Positions 1-7,090 are shown, numbered from the stretch's first letter. The stretch is 8,070 nucleotides of DNA from Alphaproteobacteria bacterium (GCA_023136145.1 JAGLRU010000282.1:1-8070), one strand, 5' to 3'. Notes: generated by a model not told the origin, from the letters alone. A program made the numbers and translations.

Positions 1-123
1 CCTTGCCTTTATGACAACGTTTGGTGGCAAGGATAACGATTCTTTCGCAAAACAGGCGAAGCTAGACAAAAGAACAACAAAAACAGAAACGCAAAGTATC
101 TTTGCGTACATAGACATGAACAT
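1..123 (-). CDS. Exported protein of unknown function, N-terminal part only (gene runs off the left edge)
   Basis: On the minus strand a reading frame opens at the ATG at 123-121 and stays open to base 1, giving 41 residues with no stop. A GGAG ribosome binding site at 133-130 lies 6 bases before this ATG. Further in-frame ATGs lie at 129, 117 and 111. The protein starts with MFMSMYAK, then a hydrophobic stretch of about residues 9-23 (ILCVSVFVVLLSSFA), then ACFAKES. This is a typical Sec signal peptide: one lysine, a hydrophobic core, and small residues suited to signal peptidase I cleavage after Ala23 or Ala26. Cys24 could suggest a lipoprotein, but the preceding residues (S-F-A) are a poor lipobox. 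The mature part seen is only SLSLPPNVVIKAR, too short to assign a family. A sigma70-like promoter lies just upstream. The gene is divergent from the diguanylate cyclase gene. That it is a real gene is fairly sure; its function is unknown. Confidence 0.72.
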   Translation of the reverse strand, partial: MFMSMYAKILCVSVFVVLLSSFACFAKESLSLPPNVVIKAR

Positions 124-134
124 AAACATCTCCA

Positions 135-186
135 ATATGCGTATTTTTATAATAGCTGGCAGTGAACAAGCTGTCCATACGCAGAT
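135..186. repeat. Inverted repeat bracketing the minus-strand promoter
   Basis: ATATGCGTAT (135-144) and ATACGCAGAT (177-186) are inverted copies matching at 9 of 10 positions, with a perfect 7-base core (TGCGTAT / ATACGCA). The 32 bases between them hold nearly the whole promoter; the outer arm touches the last base of the -35 box and the inner arm lies near the predicted start. It could be a pair of operator half-sites or a hairpin in the leader. Binding by a regulator is inference. Confidence 0.45.
149..177 (-). promoter_or_regulatory. Sigma70-like promoter of the edge gene
   Basis: On the minus strand TGGACA (177-172) is followed after exactly 17 bases by TATTAT (154-149). Each hexamer matches the consensus at five of six positions. 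Transcription would start near 142, leaving a leader of about 20 bases before the ATG at 123, with the GGAG site inside it. The position fits the exported-protein gene and supports that call. Confidence 0.6.
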
Positions 187-336
187 ATTTTGACAATGGC
201 TTCTGTCTGGAAGTTGTTTGAATCAAGAACCTTATATGAATTCATGTAGATTATGATAGTGTGCAAAAAGTTCGCTCAATATTTCCGAGTTAGAATCATA
301 ATTTTTTATTATAGGATATTGCAACGGAGACTTAAA

Positions 337-1380
337 ATGCCTGACAAACGAGAGCAAGCCACCGAAACGATGGTGGGTTCAAAAAACATAGAAAAATCAC
401 GACAATTGACAGATAAAACGCTTAGGAAAATTGACCAGTTGTCGATGAGATCGTCTCCGCAATTTTATGAGCTGTGGTACCGATATTTCGACAATGACCC
501 CGAACTTGTACGTGCAATCGAAAATCACGAAGGGGAACTCGACGAAAGTACCTGCCAGAAAATTTACAACAGATATCTGAGCACCAACGTGCATGACAAC
601 GCGATCCTCAAAGTAAACGGTCAAGTTCAAAATTCCATCACCGATCTTACCAATGCTTTGGGGTCTGCAAAGCTTGCGACTTCAGAGTATGGCGAATCGC
701 TCGACGATTTGACGGGAAAACTTCCGAAAGATATGAGCATCAAAGAATTAAGCATTCTCGTATCGGGAATGCTTAATGATACAAAAAAGATGGCGCAGAA
801 GAATCAAGCGCTAGAAGCACAACTGGACAATTCCTCCAAGCGGGTCATGGAGCTTAAGGAATATTTGGAAAGCGCGAAAAAAGAAGCCACGACTGACGGA
901 CTGACAGATATTTCCAACCGCAGAGCCTTTGATAAGCAAATTGCCGCCGACATCGAGGAAGCCGACATCGGTAAAACTCCGCTTGTTTTACTAATGATAG
1001 ACATTGATTTTTTTAAGAAATTTAATGACACTTACGGTCACCCGATAGGAGATCAGGTTCTGCGCCTTGTTGCTCGCACTCTAATTGGCAATATAAAGGG
1101 ACGGGATACGGTAGCTCGTTACGGTGGTGAGGAATTTGCGATTCTACTGCCTTCGACACCAATCAAGGCTGGATGCAATGTTGCGGAGATGTTGCGGCGT
1201 GGAGTTGAAAACAAAGAACTTATCGATAGATCAAGGGACAAAAACCTCGGAGCTATCACGATTTCCATCGGGGTTACAGAATATCTTGGAGGAGAAGACC
1301 CCGCCTCCTTTATTGAACGTGCCGATGACGCACTTTTTGAAGCCAAGAAAGCCGGTCGCAACTGCGTCTGCTGGGCTTAG
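337..1380 (+). CDS. Diguanylate cyclase, cytosolic GGDEF protein
   Basis: The 347-residue protein makes cyclic di-GMP from two GTP. The C-terminal GGDEF domain covers about residues 186-345: it opens with DGLTDISNRRAF, has metal-binding Asp222 in MIDIDFFKKFND, and the active-site GGEEF at 263-267, all intact. The allosteric inhibition site nine residues before the GG pair, RxxD in PleD, reads KGRD (254-257), so product inhibition may be weak. A predicted coiled coil (about 145-185) precedes the domain. The N-terminal part (about 25-130) contains SPQFYELWYRYF, a pattern I associate with soluble alphaproteobacterial GGDEF proteins; no membrane segment or known sensor is visible. I chose ATG 337 because GGAG (326-329) lies 7 bases upstream. 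The frame also extends back to an ATG at 253, but that extension (MIVCKKFAQYFRVRIIIF...) has no such site. The gene is divergent from the edge gene, and I saw no convincing promoter: TATGAT at 252-257 lacks a good -35 partner. Confidence 0.93.
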   Translation: MPDKREQATETMVGSKNIEKSRQLTDKTLRKIDQLSMRSSPQFYELWYRYFDNDPELVRAIENHEGELDESTCQKIYNRYLSTNVHDNAILKVNGQVQNSITDLTNALGSAKLATSEYGESLDDLTGKLPKDMSIKELSILVSGMLNDTKKMAQKNQALEAQLDNSSKRVMELKEYLESAKKEATTDGLTDISNRRAFDKQIAADIEEADIGKTPLVLLMIDIDFFKKFNDTYGHPIGDQVLRLVARTLIGNIKGRDTVARYGGEEFAILLPSTPIKAGCNVAEMLRRGVENKELIDRSRDKNLGAITISIGVTEYLGGEDPASFIERADDALFEAKKAGRNCVCWA

Positions 1381-1402
1381 TCAGGCTTATGCTTCTCTAC
1401 TG

Positions 1403-1422
1403 TAGTCATTCCTAAAAAAGCC
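1403..1422 (+). repeat. Left terminal inverted repeat
   Basis: The sequence TAGTCATTCCTAAAAAAGCC is the inverted copy of 1738-1757, with one mismatch (A for G at the 15th base). Similarity continues weakly inward for about ten bases and stops abruptly outward, as expected for the edge of a transposable element. Confidence 0.75.
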
Positions 1423-1504
1423 TCATACTCCTTGCATATAAGGGATTTTCAAGATTTTTAGTAAGGAGTAAATTGCAACATATCTATCGAAACGGTTTGA
1501 AAGT

Positions 1505-1780
1505 TTGCAATTTATGCTGAAGGAAAATCCGAAGTCTTACGGTCAGAATGATTTATTTTGTGCTCGGTTGACATCGATTATTGACATGAAATATGAGCTG
1601 GCGAAGTTGTCGCGTCTTGTGGAATGTGAGTCATTGGCGGACGATCTTTCATCCTGTTATTGCGCGGACAACGGTAGACCAGATGGCTTACGGTTCAAAA
1701 AATCATCGCTCTTCAAATATACCCTGTCTGAATATAGGGCTTCTTTAGGAATGACTAATTATGAAGTGAGTCTACTATAA
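1505..1780 (+). pseudogene. Transposase N-terminal fragment, IS5-like
   Basis: The frame starts at TTG 1505 (an ATG follows at 1514) and gives 91 residues. The part QNDLFCARLTSIIDMKYELAKL, then LVECESLADDLSSCYCADNGRP, resembles the start of IS5-like DDE transposases, where a DLF-x-x-RLD-x-IID-M-x-HEL-x-x-L pattern precedes a short helix and a (E/D)NGRP motif. After GRP the usual PTRLM-x-GL stretch is missing or degraded; LFKYTLSEY may be a remnant of the LLKYxxxLSDE region that normally follows. From 1738 the frame reads the right terminal repeat and ends in flanking DNA at 1780. All catalytic DDE residues are absent, so the product cannot be an active transposase. It is the internal part of the 355-base element. 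Confidence 0.68.
1738..1757 (-). repeat. Right terminal inverted repeat
   Basis: The sequence GGCTTCTTTAGGAATGACTA is the inverted partner of 1403-1422, 19 of 20 bases identical. It overlaps the end of the transposase fragment frame, which marks the deletion joint somewhere between about 1680 and 1737. Confidence 0.75.
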
Positions 1781-1781
1781 T
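1751..1781 (+). promoter_or_regulatory. Possible hybrid promoter at the right end of the element, pointing to kup
   Basis: A perfect TATAAT at 1776-1781 lies in flanking DNA. The -35 candidate ATGACT (1751-1756, four of six consensus positions) falls inside the right terminal repeat, 19 bases away, a little longer than ideal. If used, the leader to the kup start at 1969 would be about 180 bases. The -10 is seen directly; its use is inference. Confidence 0.35.
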
Positions 1782-1968
1782 CTACGGCTCTTTTATTGTT
1801 TTTTGAATTTATTTACATCTAAAACATGTATGGTTCTGTCTGAAAAGATGGTTTGCTCTGTGGTATGCGTGGGTTAAATGTTCTTATGCCGATTTTAAGT
1901 TACGAATGCTTAAGGATTGAGCTTTATCCTAAAAGTTGCCATGTTATGCAATAAAGGCAAAGTCTCCA

Positions 1969-3891
1969 ATGCAAAGTCTGTCAGATCAGCTAAATAATAA
2001 ACTAGAGCAAGAGCGTCTTGAATCGAAGCACAAGAGTTCTATGCCTGTATTGATGCTAGGGGCGTTGGGAGTTGTATTTGGTGACATCGGCACCAGTCCG
2101 TTATACGCGCTTAAGGAATCTTTTGTGCGAACCGGCATGGCTGTCACGCCGGAAAATATTTTCCCTTTCCTGTCGATGATTTTCTGGCTGATGTTGATTG
2201 TGGTTTCAGTTAAGTATGTGACTTTCGTTATGCGTTCTAGCAATAAGGGCGAAGGAGGTATTCTGGCACTTTTGGCATTGGTGTTGCGATTGACGCGCCC
2301 TAACCCGAAGCTTTTTTATGCGATGGGACTTATCGGCGTTATGTCTGCCGGTCTTTTTTACGCTGACGCGGCGATCACGCCAGCGATTTCTGTCCTGTCG
2401 GCGATGGAAGGAATCGAAGTTATCGCGCCGGCTTTTCATGGGTTTATCTTACCGGTGACGATAGTCATCATAATCGGTCTTTTTTCCGCGCAAAAGCACG
2501 GTACTGGAAAAGTTGGGAGATTCTTCGGGCCAATTGTTATCGTTTGGTTTTTGGTTTTGGCCGCGCTTGGCGTTTATGGAATTTGTGGCGCACCTGAAGT
2601 TCTACAAGCTATTAGTCCGCTTTATGCGTTGAAGTTTATTTTCGCGTATCCTCTTCTTTCGTTTGCCGCGCTGGGGGCAACCGTCCTTTGTGTTACGGGG
2701 GCTGAGGCGATTTACGCCGATATGGGACATTTTGGTGTCAAGCCGATCCGCTATGTCTGGTTTTATATGGTATGGCCGTGTTTAGTGCTTAACTATTTCG
2801 GTCAAGGTGCACTTTTGATCCGAAATCCGGCAGCCATAGAAAACCCGTTTTACTTGTTGGCACCAAATTTTCTGTTAGTGCCGTTATTGTTGTTAGCTAC
2901 AATGGCGACGATTATTGCTTCGCAGGCCGTTATTTCCGGCACCTTTTCTCTCACGCGTCAGGCGATACAGCTAGGTTACTTGCCGAGGATGCAGATTCTC
3001 CACACTTCCGCTAAGGAAATGGGGCAGATTTATATTCCTTTTATTAACTGGGCTGTTTTGACGCTTGTTATCACTATGGTGCTGTTATTTAGGACATCTT
3101 CAAACCTTGCTGGTGCTTATGGCGTGGCGTTATCGATAGATTTCTTGATAACCAGCCTGATGCTGATCGGTGTTATGCGTCTTAAGTGGCGATGGAGGTG
3201 GTTGTTTATCGCGCCGTTAATGGTGATTTTCCTCGTGGTTGATACAACACTGGTTATGTCGGCTGCCACGAAGATACCGCATGGCGGCTATATCCCGCTT
3301 TTGATGGGTATTATCTTTTTCACCTTGATGACTACGTGGAAGAGTGGGCAGTGTATTTTAAAGGCGAAAATGTCGGGGATGTCTGTCTCTGTCGAAAGGT
3401 TTATTAACGAAATATACAAAAACCCGCCACTTCGCGTGCAGGGCACTGCTATTTATATGACACCATGGCATAGCACTATTCCCAGTGCTCTGTTACAGAA
3501 TCTTAAGCATAACAAGATTTTGCACGAACGCATTATTTTCCTGACTGTTATATCGCAGGAAGTTCCTTATATGCCGCCGGAGAACCGTGTTCATGTGCAT
3601 CAGCTTGGGCAGGATTTTTATCAGCTTGACTTACATACCGGATTTAAGGACGAGCCTGACGTACCGTCTGCACTTCACCAATGTTTAGCGCGTGGCATGG
3701 ATTTCGATCATCTACATCAAGCTTCGTTCTTTCTTAGCAGGGAGACAGTTATTCCGACGAATGGGGACGGAATGGCAACTTGGCGGGAGCATATTTTCGC
3801 TTTAATGAAGCGGAACGCCTCCAGTGCCATTGACTACTACCGGATTCCGGTTGATCGTGTGATTGAACTTGGCGGACGTTACGAGATTTAG
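1969..3891 (+). CDS. kup: Kup-family potassium uptake transporter
   Basis: This 640-residue inner-membrane protein imports K+ with protons, as known for E. coli Kup (622 aa). The family signature GDIGTSPLY is at residues 38-46 in the first membrane segment; its Asp39 matches essential Asp23 of E. coli. Glu246 in GAEAIYADMGHFG matches Glu229. The position of Glu116 is Asp133 here (YADAAITPA), a conservative change. Other family blocks are NYFGQGALL, ASQAVISGTFSLTRQA, GQIYIPFINW and SSNLAGAYG. About 12 membrane segments fill residues 25-470. A cytosolic C-terminal domain follows, with VQGTAIYM, LKHNKILHER and the ending IELGGRYEI. I chose ATG 1969, with AAGG 11 bases upstream; the frame extends to TTG 1936, which has no ribosome binding site. 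mrdA begins 30 bases after the stop, so co-transcription is likely. No other potassium genes are visible. Confidence 0.96.
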   Translation: MQSLSDQLNNKLEQERLESKHKSSMPVLMLGALGVVFGDIGTSPLYALKESFVRTGMAVTPENIFPFLSMIFWLMLIVVSVKYVTFVMRSSNKGEGGILALLALVLRLTRPNPKLFYAMGLIGVMSAGLFYADAAITPAISVLSAMEGIEVIAPAFHGFILPVTIVIIIGLFSAQKHGTGKVGRFFGPIVIVWFLVLAALGVYGICGAPEVLQAISPLYALKFIFAYPLLSFAALGATVLCVTGAEAIYADMGHFGVKPIRYVWFYMVWPCLVLNYFGQGALLIRNPAAIENPFYLLAPNFLLVPLLLLATMATIIASQAVISGTFSLTRQAIQLGYLPRMQILHTSAKEMGQIYIPFINWAVLTLVITMVLLFRTSSNLAGAYGVALSIDFLITSLMLIGVMRLKWRWRWLFIAPLMVIFLVVDTTLVMSAATKIPHGGYIPLLMGIIFFTLMTTWKSGQCILKAKMSGMSVSVERFINEIYKNPPLRVQGTAIYMTPWHSTIPSALLQNLKHNKILHERIIFLTVISQEVPYMPPENRVHVHQLGQDFYQLDLHTGFKDEPDVPSALHQCLARGMDFDHLHQASFFLSRETVIPTNGDGMATWREHIFALMKRNASSAIDYYRIPVDRVIELGGRYEI

Positions 3892-3921
3892 CAGCCGGGC
3901 ATTTATCACAGAGATTGAAAC

Positions 3922-5787
3922 GTGAGCATAAACCGCGATATGGAGAGACGTAAGGAATTTACTCGCCGTGCCTTGATGCTTGGCGCGGGGAAGGTTTTTG
4001 TTTTTGGTGTGCTTGCGTCGCGGCTTGCGTATCTTCAGGTAATCGAACAGAAAAAATTCCAGATGCTGTCAGATAAAAACCGCATTAGTCTGCGGTTGCT
4101 GCCTGCTCAGCGGGGCGAGATTATGGATCGTTTTGGGGTGCCATTGGCGATCAATCGGCAGGATTTTCGCGCTTTTTTGGTTCCAGAGCAGTCGAACAAC
4201 GTAGAGGATGTTATCGCCCGTCTCTCCCGTTTGATACCGATCAGTGAGGACGAAAAAAAGGAAATCTTGTTCGGGATCGGTAAGCATCGTCCGTTTATGC
4301 CTATTCTTGTCAAAGAGAATTTGACTTGGGACGATATGGCAAAAGTAGAATTAAACTTGCCTGATCTTGCTGGTGTGTCGATGGCGGAAGGGCAGATTCG
4401 TTCATATCCGCTGGGTGCGGCAACGGCGCATATTATCGGGTATGTCGGTAGGGTCAGTAAGGTGGAGTTGACGAACGATCCGGTTATGAGCATTCCCGGG
4501 TTTCGTATCGGAAAAACAGGCGTTGAGAAAAAATATGACACGGTGTTGCAGGGTGAGGTTGGGCGGATTCAAGCTGAAGTTAATGTGGTAGGACGTGAGA
4601 TCCGCGAACTGACGCGCACGGAGAGCAAGAAGGGTCATCGCCTGACTTTAACCCTCGACGCTGGCTTGCAGATGCAATGTCAGGAATACATTGCACGAGA
4701 GACTAGTGCCGCTGCTGTTGTTATGGATGTAAATAATGGTGAAGTTTATGCTCTATGCTCTCATCCAAGCTTTAATCCGAATTTGTTTTCAAGTGGGCTT
4801 CCTGCGGATTTATGGGAGGAGTTGCTGGCCAATCCTGCCAAACCGCTGAACAACAAGGCTGTTGCGGGGCAATATCCTCCCGGTTCGACGTTTAAGATGG
4901 TAACGGCACTAGCGGGGCTGGAAAGTGGTGTGATGGATGCCTCGACGCGTGTTTATTGCCCGGGGCATTATATTTTGGGTAAATCCAAATTCCATTGCTG
5001 GAAGTCGCAGGGTCATGGCTCTGTAGATATGGTGACTGCACTGCGCGAATCTTGCGATACTTTCTTTTATGAAATTGGCAAGCGCGTAGGAATTGATGGT
5101 ATCGCCAAAGTAGCGCATCGTCTGGGTCTTGGCGAAAGGTTGGGTTTCGATGTGCCGGGTGAAAGCAGGGGTATGATGCCTAATCGTGCATGGAAGAGAA
5201 AGCGTTATGGGCAAAAATGGCAGCAGGGGGAAACACTTATTTCGGCAATCGGGCAGGGGTATGTGCTGACAACGCCCTTGCAGTTGGCGACAATGACAGC
5301 GCGTTTGGTTAACGGAGGCAAGGCCGTAAAGCCGATTCTGGTGCGTTCTATCGAAGATGAGGGGAATAAAATTCATGAATGGTCGTCTATGGGGTTCCGC
5401 AAAGCGCATCTTGATTTTATACGGAAAGGTATGATGGAGGTGGTAAATGATCGGCGCGGTACGGCTTATAGTTCTCGCCTTTCCGAAGAACCGTATTCAA
5501 TGGGAGGCAAGACGGGAACATCGCAGGTCAGAAGGATCACTCAGGCGCAGCGCGATGCAGGGATTAAGAATGAAGACTTGCCGTGGAAATTTAGGCATCA
5601 TGCCTTGTTCGTTGGTTATGCTCCTGTCGATAAGCCAAAATATGCGGTGGCGGTTATTGTAGAGCATGGCGTGGGAGGAGCCACGGCGGCGGCTCCGATT
5701 GCGCGGGATATTCTACTGGCTGTGCAAAAACGGGATCCACGAAAAAACCGCACGGTGGATATTCCGAAAGAGGAAAAATCGCTATGA
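3922..5787 (+). CDS. mrdA: Penicillin-binding protein 2, elongation-specific transpeptidase
   Basis: PBP2 crosslinks peptidoglycan in the periplasm during lateral wall growth, as partner of RodA. The 621-residue protein (633 in E. coli) has a short cytosolic tail, one membrane anchor at about 17-40, then the PBP dimerisation region with RGEIMDRFGVPLAINR (about residues 59-75). The transpeptidase domain (about 260-605) carries all three motifs: STFK at 322-325 with nucleophile Ser322, SCD at 377-379, and KTGT at 530-533. HALFVGYAPVDKPKYAVAV near the end is also typical. The start is GTG 3922, weakly supported by AGAG upstream; ATG 3940 (residue 7) is the alternative, but the conserved N-terminus and lack of any upstream site for it favour GTG. 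The stop overlaps the rodA start in ATGA, suggesting coupled translation. The tail contains TRRALML, resembling a twin-arginine motif ahead of the anchor. Confidence 0.96.
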   Translation: MSINRDMERRKEFTRRALMLGAGKVFVFGVLASRLAYLQVIEQKKFQMLSDKNRISLRLLPAQRGEIMDRFGVPLAINRQDFRAFLVPEQSNNVEDVIARLSRLIPISEDEKKEILFGIGKHRPFMPILVKENLTWDDMAKVELNLPDLAGVSMAEGQIRSYPLGAATAHIIGYVGRVSKVELTNDPVMSIPGFRIGKTGVEKKYDTVLQGEVGRIQAEVNVVGREIRELTRTESKKGHRLTLTLDAGLQMQCQEYIARETSAAAVVMDVNNGEVYALCSHPSFNPNLFSSGLPADLWEELLANPAKPLNNKAVAGQYPPGSTFKMVTALAGLESGVMDASTRVYCPGHYILGKSKFHCWKSQGHGSVDMVTALRESCDTFFYEIGKRVGIDGIAKVAHRLGLGERLGFDVPGESRGMMPNRAWKRKRYGQKWQQGETLISAIGQGYVLTTPLQLATMTARLVNGGKAVKPILVRSIEDEGNKIHEWSSMGFRKAHLDFIRKGMMEVVNDRRGTAYSSRLSEEPYSMGGKTGTSQVRRITQAQRDAGIKNEDLPWKFRHHALFVGYAPVDKPKYAVAVIVEHGVGGATAAAPIARDILLAVQKRDPRKNRTVDIPKEEKSL

Positions 5788-6917
5788 GTATGGGGAGTAG
5801 CATCGGGCAAGGACATTTGTCTGTCACGGAAAAGCTGATGCTTATTAGTTGGCCGTTTTTGCTACTTTTGGTGATGGTAGCGGGCGTTGGGTTCATCTCT
5901 CTTTATTCGGCTGCGGGAGGCAATATCGACCCGTGGGCGGGCAAGCATGCTGTTCGGTTTGCGCTTGGTATGTGCGGGATTATTGTAGTGTCTTTGATTG
6001 ATATCCGTATCTGGATGAAGCTCGCATATCCGATTTATGTGCTGGGTATAGCACTTTTGATTTACGTCGATATTCGTGGGCATATAGGTATGGGAGCGCA
6101 GCGTTGGATCAGTCTGGGATTTTTGCAATTGCAGCCATCGGAAGTCATGAAAATTGCTTTGGTGCTTGCGCTTGCTAGATTTTTTCACGGAAGTACGGTG
6201 GAGGATGTGCGGAATCCATTGTTTTTGCTGGCACCATTGGTGCTTGTCGGTCTGCCGGCGATGTTCGTTATGTTCCAGCCCGATCTTGGGACGGCCATGA
6301 CAATCTTGATGGTCGCTACGGCGATTTTTTTTCTGGCCGGCGTTAGTTACTGGATGTTTGGGGTGGTGCTTGCGGGAGGTGTGGCTTTGCTGCCGGTAGC
6401 TTGGCACTTTCTTCACGATTATCAGAAAAGGAGGGTGTTGGTTTTTCTGAATCCAGAAAACGATCCATTAGGTGCTGGATATCATATTACTCAATCCAAA
6501 ATCGCACTTGGTTCTGGCGGCATTACAGGCAAAGGTTTTTTGCAGGGTAGCCAGAGCCATCTTAATTTCTTGCCGGAAAAACAAACTGACTTTATTTTTA
6601 CATTGTTTACAGAGGAGTGGGGGCTTGTCGGTGGTATTTCTTTGATGGCGTTGTTCGCTATGATTATTGTTTATGGTTATTTTATTGCGATGAACTGTCA
6701 GAACAAGTTTGCCCGACTCTTGTCGATGGGGGTTGTGGTTAATTTTTTCGTTTATATTTTTATCAATATGGGCATGGTTATGGGACTTCTCCCCGTGGTA
6801 GGGGTTCCTTTGCCGATGATTTCTTATGGTGGTACAGCAATGCTTTCCGTTATGTTTGGCTTTGGCCTCCTAATGTCAGCGCATGTGCATCGTGATATAA
6901 AATTCACGAGCGGATAG
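5784..6917 (+). CDS. rodA: RodA, SEDS-family peptidoglycan glycosyltransferase
   Basis: RodA polymerises lipid II into glycan strands for cell elongation, working with PBP2 in the inner membrane. The 377-residue protein (370 in E. coli) is highly hydrophobic with about ten membrane segments. SEDS motifs in order: GAQRWISLGF with Trp108, QPSE at 117-120, FQPDLGTAM from 164, SKIALGSGGITGKG, SHLNFLPEKQTDFIF with Asp269 (matching the essential Asp of RodA proteins), EEWGLVGG, and GLLPVVGVPLPMISYGG near the C-terminus. This combination, next to mrdA, points to RodA rather than FtsW. The start ATG 5784 overlaps the mrdA stop by four bases. An AGAGG site about 10 bases upstream serves it; ATG 5790 is a second option. 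An AT-rich inverted repeat straddles the stop codon. Confidence 0.96.
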   Translation: MSMGSSIGQGHLSVTEKLMLISWPFLLLLVMVAGVGFISLYSAAGGNIDPWAGKHAVRFALGMCGIIVVSLIDIRIWMKLAYPIYVLGIALLIYVDIRGHIGMGAQRWISLGFLQLQPSEVMKIALVLALARFFHGSTVEDVRNPLFLLAPLVLVGLPAMFVMFQPDLGTAMTILMVATAIFFLAGVSYWMFGVVLAGGVALLPVAWHFLHDYQKRRVLVFLNPENDPLGAGYHITQSKIALGSGGITGKGFLQGSQSHLNFLPEKQTDFIFTLFTEEWGLVGGISLMALFAMIIVYGYFIAMNCQNKFARLLSMGVVVNFFVYIFINMGMVMGLLPVVGVPLPMISYGGTAMLSVMFGFGLLMSAHVHRDIKFTSG

Positions 6918-6929
6918 TTTTTTATATCA
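6893..6929. repeat. AT-rich inverted repeat across the rodA stop codon
   Basis: TGATATAAAA (6893-6902) and TTTTATATCA (6920-6929) form a perfect 10-base inverted repeat with a 17-base loop. The stem has one G-C pair and no clean U tract follows, so it is a weak candidate for the end of the kup-mrdA-rodA transcript; it may also be chance in AT-rich DNA. Confidence 0.35.
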
Positions 6930-6940
6930 TTATTTGAGAA

Positions 6941-6983
6941 CGCCTAAATTTAGGTGATTATCCCTTTGATGTATGTTTAGGTG
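6941..6983. promoter_or_regulatory. Palindrome plus repeated half-site, operator-like
   Basis: CGCCTAAATTTAGGTG (6941-6956) is a palindrome with a perfect 12-base core, CCTAAATTTAGG. Its right half, TTTAGGTG (6949-6956), recurs as a direct repeat at 6976-6983, 27 bases further on. The lack of a loop argues against a terminator. It lies over 100 bases upstream of the hydrolase promoter, so a regulator site is only a possibility. Confidence 0.3.
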
Positions 6984-7090
6984 TGATATTTCGTTGCGTT
7001 ATTTACAGTTTAAAGTAATCCGTTAATAATTCGTAGGGTGTCATATTGCTTATCCATAGTTGAGGTTCTGTAGAAAACGGTTTTTATTTC

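Larger units (their letters stand above)
1403..1757. mobile_element. Internally deleted, IS5-like insertion sequence remnant (MITE-like)
   Basis: A 355-base segment is bounded by inverted repeats of 20 bases that match at 19 positions. Each end finishes in TA, which could be a duplicated 2-base target or part of the repeat. Inside lies the first part of a transposase gene (from about 1505), which runs directly into the right-hand repeat. Full elements of this kind are usually well over 1 kb, so most of the transposase has been lost by internal deletion while both ends remain. Such an element cannot move by itself but could be moved by a full-length relative. It sits between the diguanylate cyclase gene and kup. 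The IS5-like label rests on recalled family resemblance of the protein fragment; the ends are seen directly. Confidence 0.68.

Noticed and set aside
89..107. Perfect hairpin ACGCAAAG-TAT-CTTTGCGT followed on the minus strand by a T-rich run, resembling a terminator
   Set aside because: It lies inside the signal-peptide coding region of the minus-strand gene; the T-rich run encodes the hydrophobic core.
11..193. 60-residue + strand frame near the left edge
   Set aside because: It has no ribosome binding site and its low-complexity sequence mirrors the signal-peptide gene on the opposite strand, which has a better start, promoter and protein character.
253..336. Longer N-terminus for the diguanylate cyclase
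   Set aside because: The extra 28 residues are atypical and lack a ribosome binding site, while ATG 337 has GGAG at ideal spacing.
1913..1930. Small hairpin AGGAT/ATCCT in the kup leader, considered as part of a riboswitch
   Set aside because: The stem is only five pairs and I recognise no c-di-AMP or other riboswitch core around it.
4909..5409. 166-residue minus-strand frame
   Set aside because: It lies wholly within mrdA, whose transpeptidase motifs are intact; the antisense frame has no recognisable domain or start signal.
5862..6416. 184-residue minus-strand frame
   Set aside because: It is antisense to rodA membrane segments; its His- and Gln-rich composition is what the reverse of hydrophobic codons gives.
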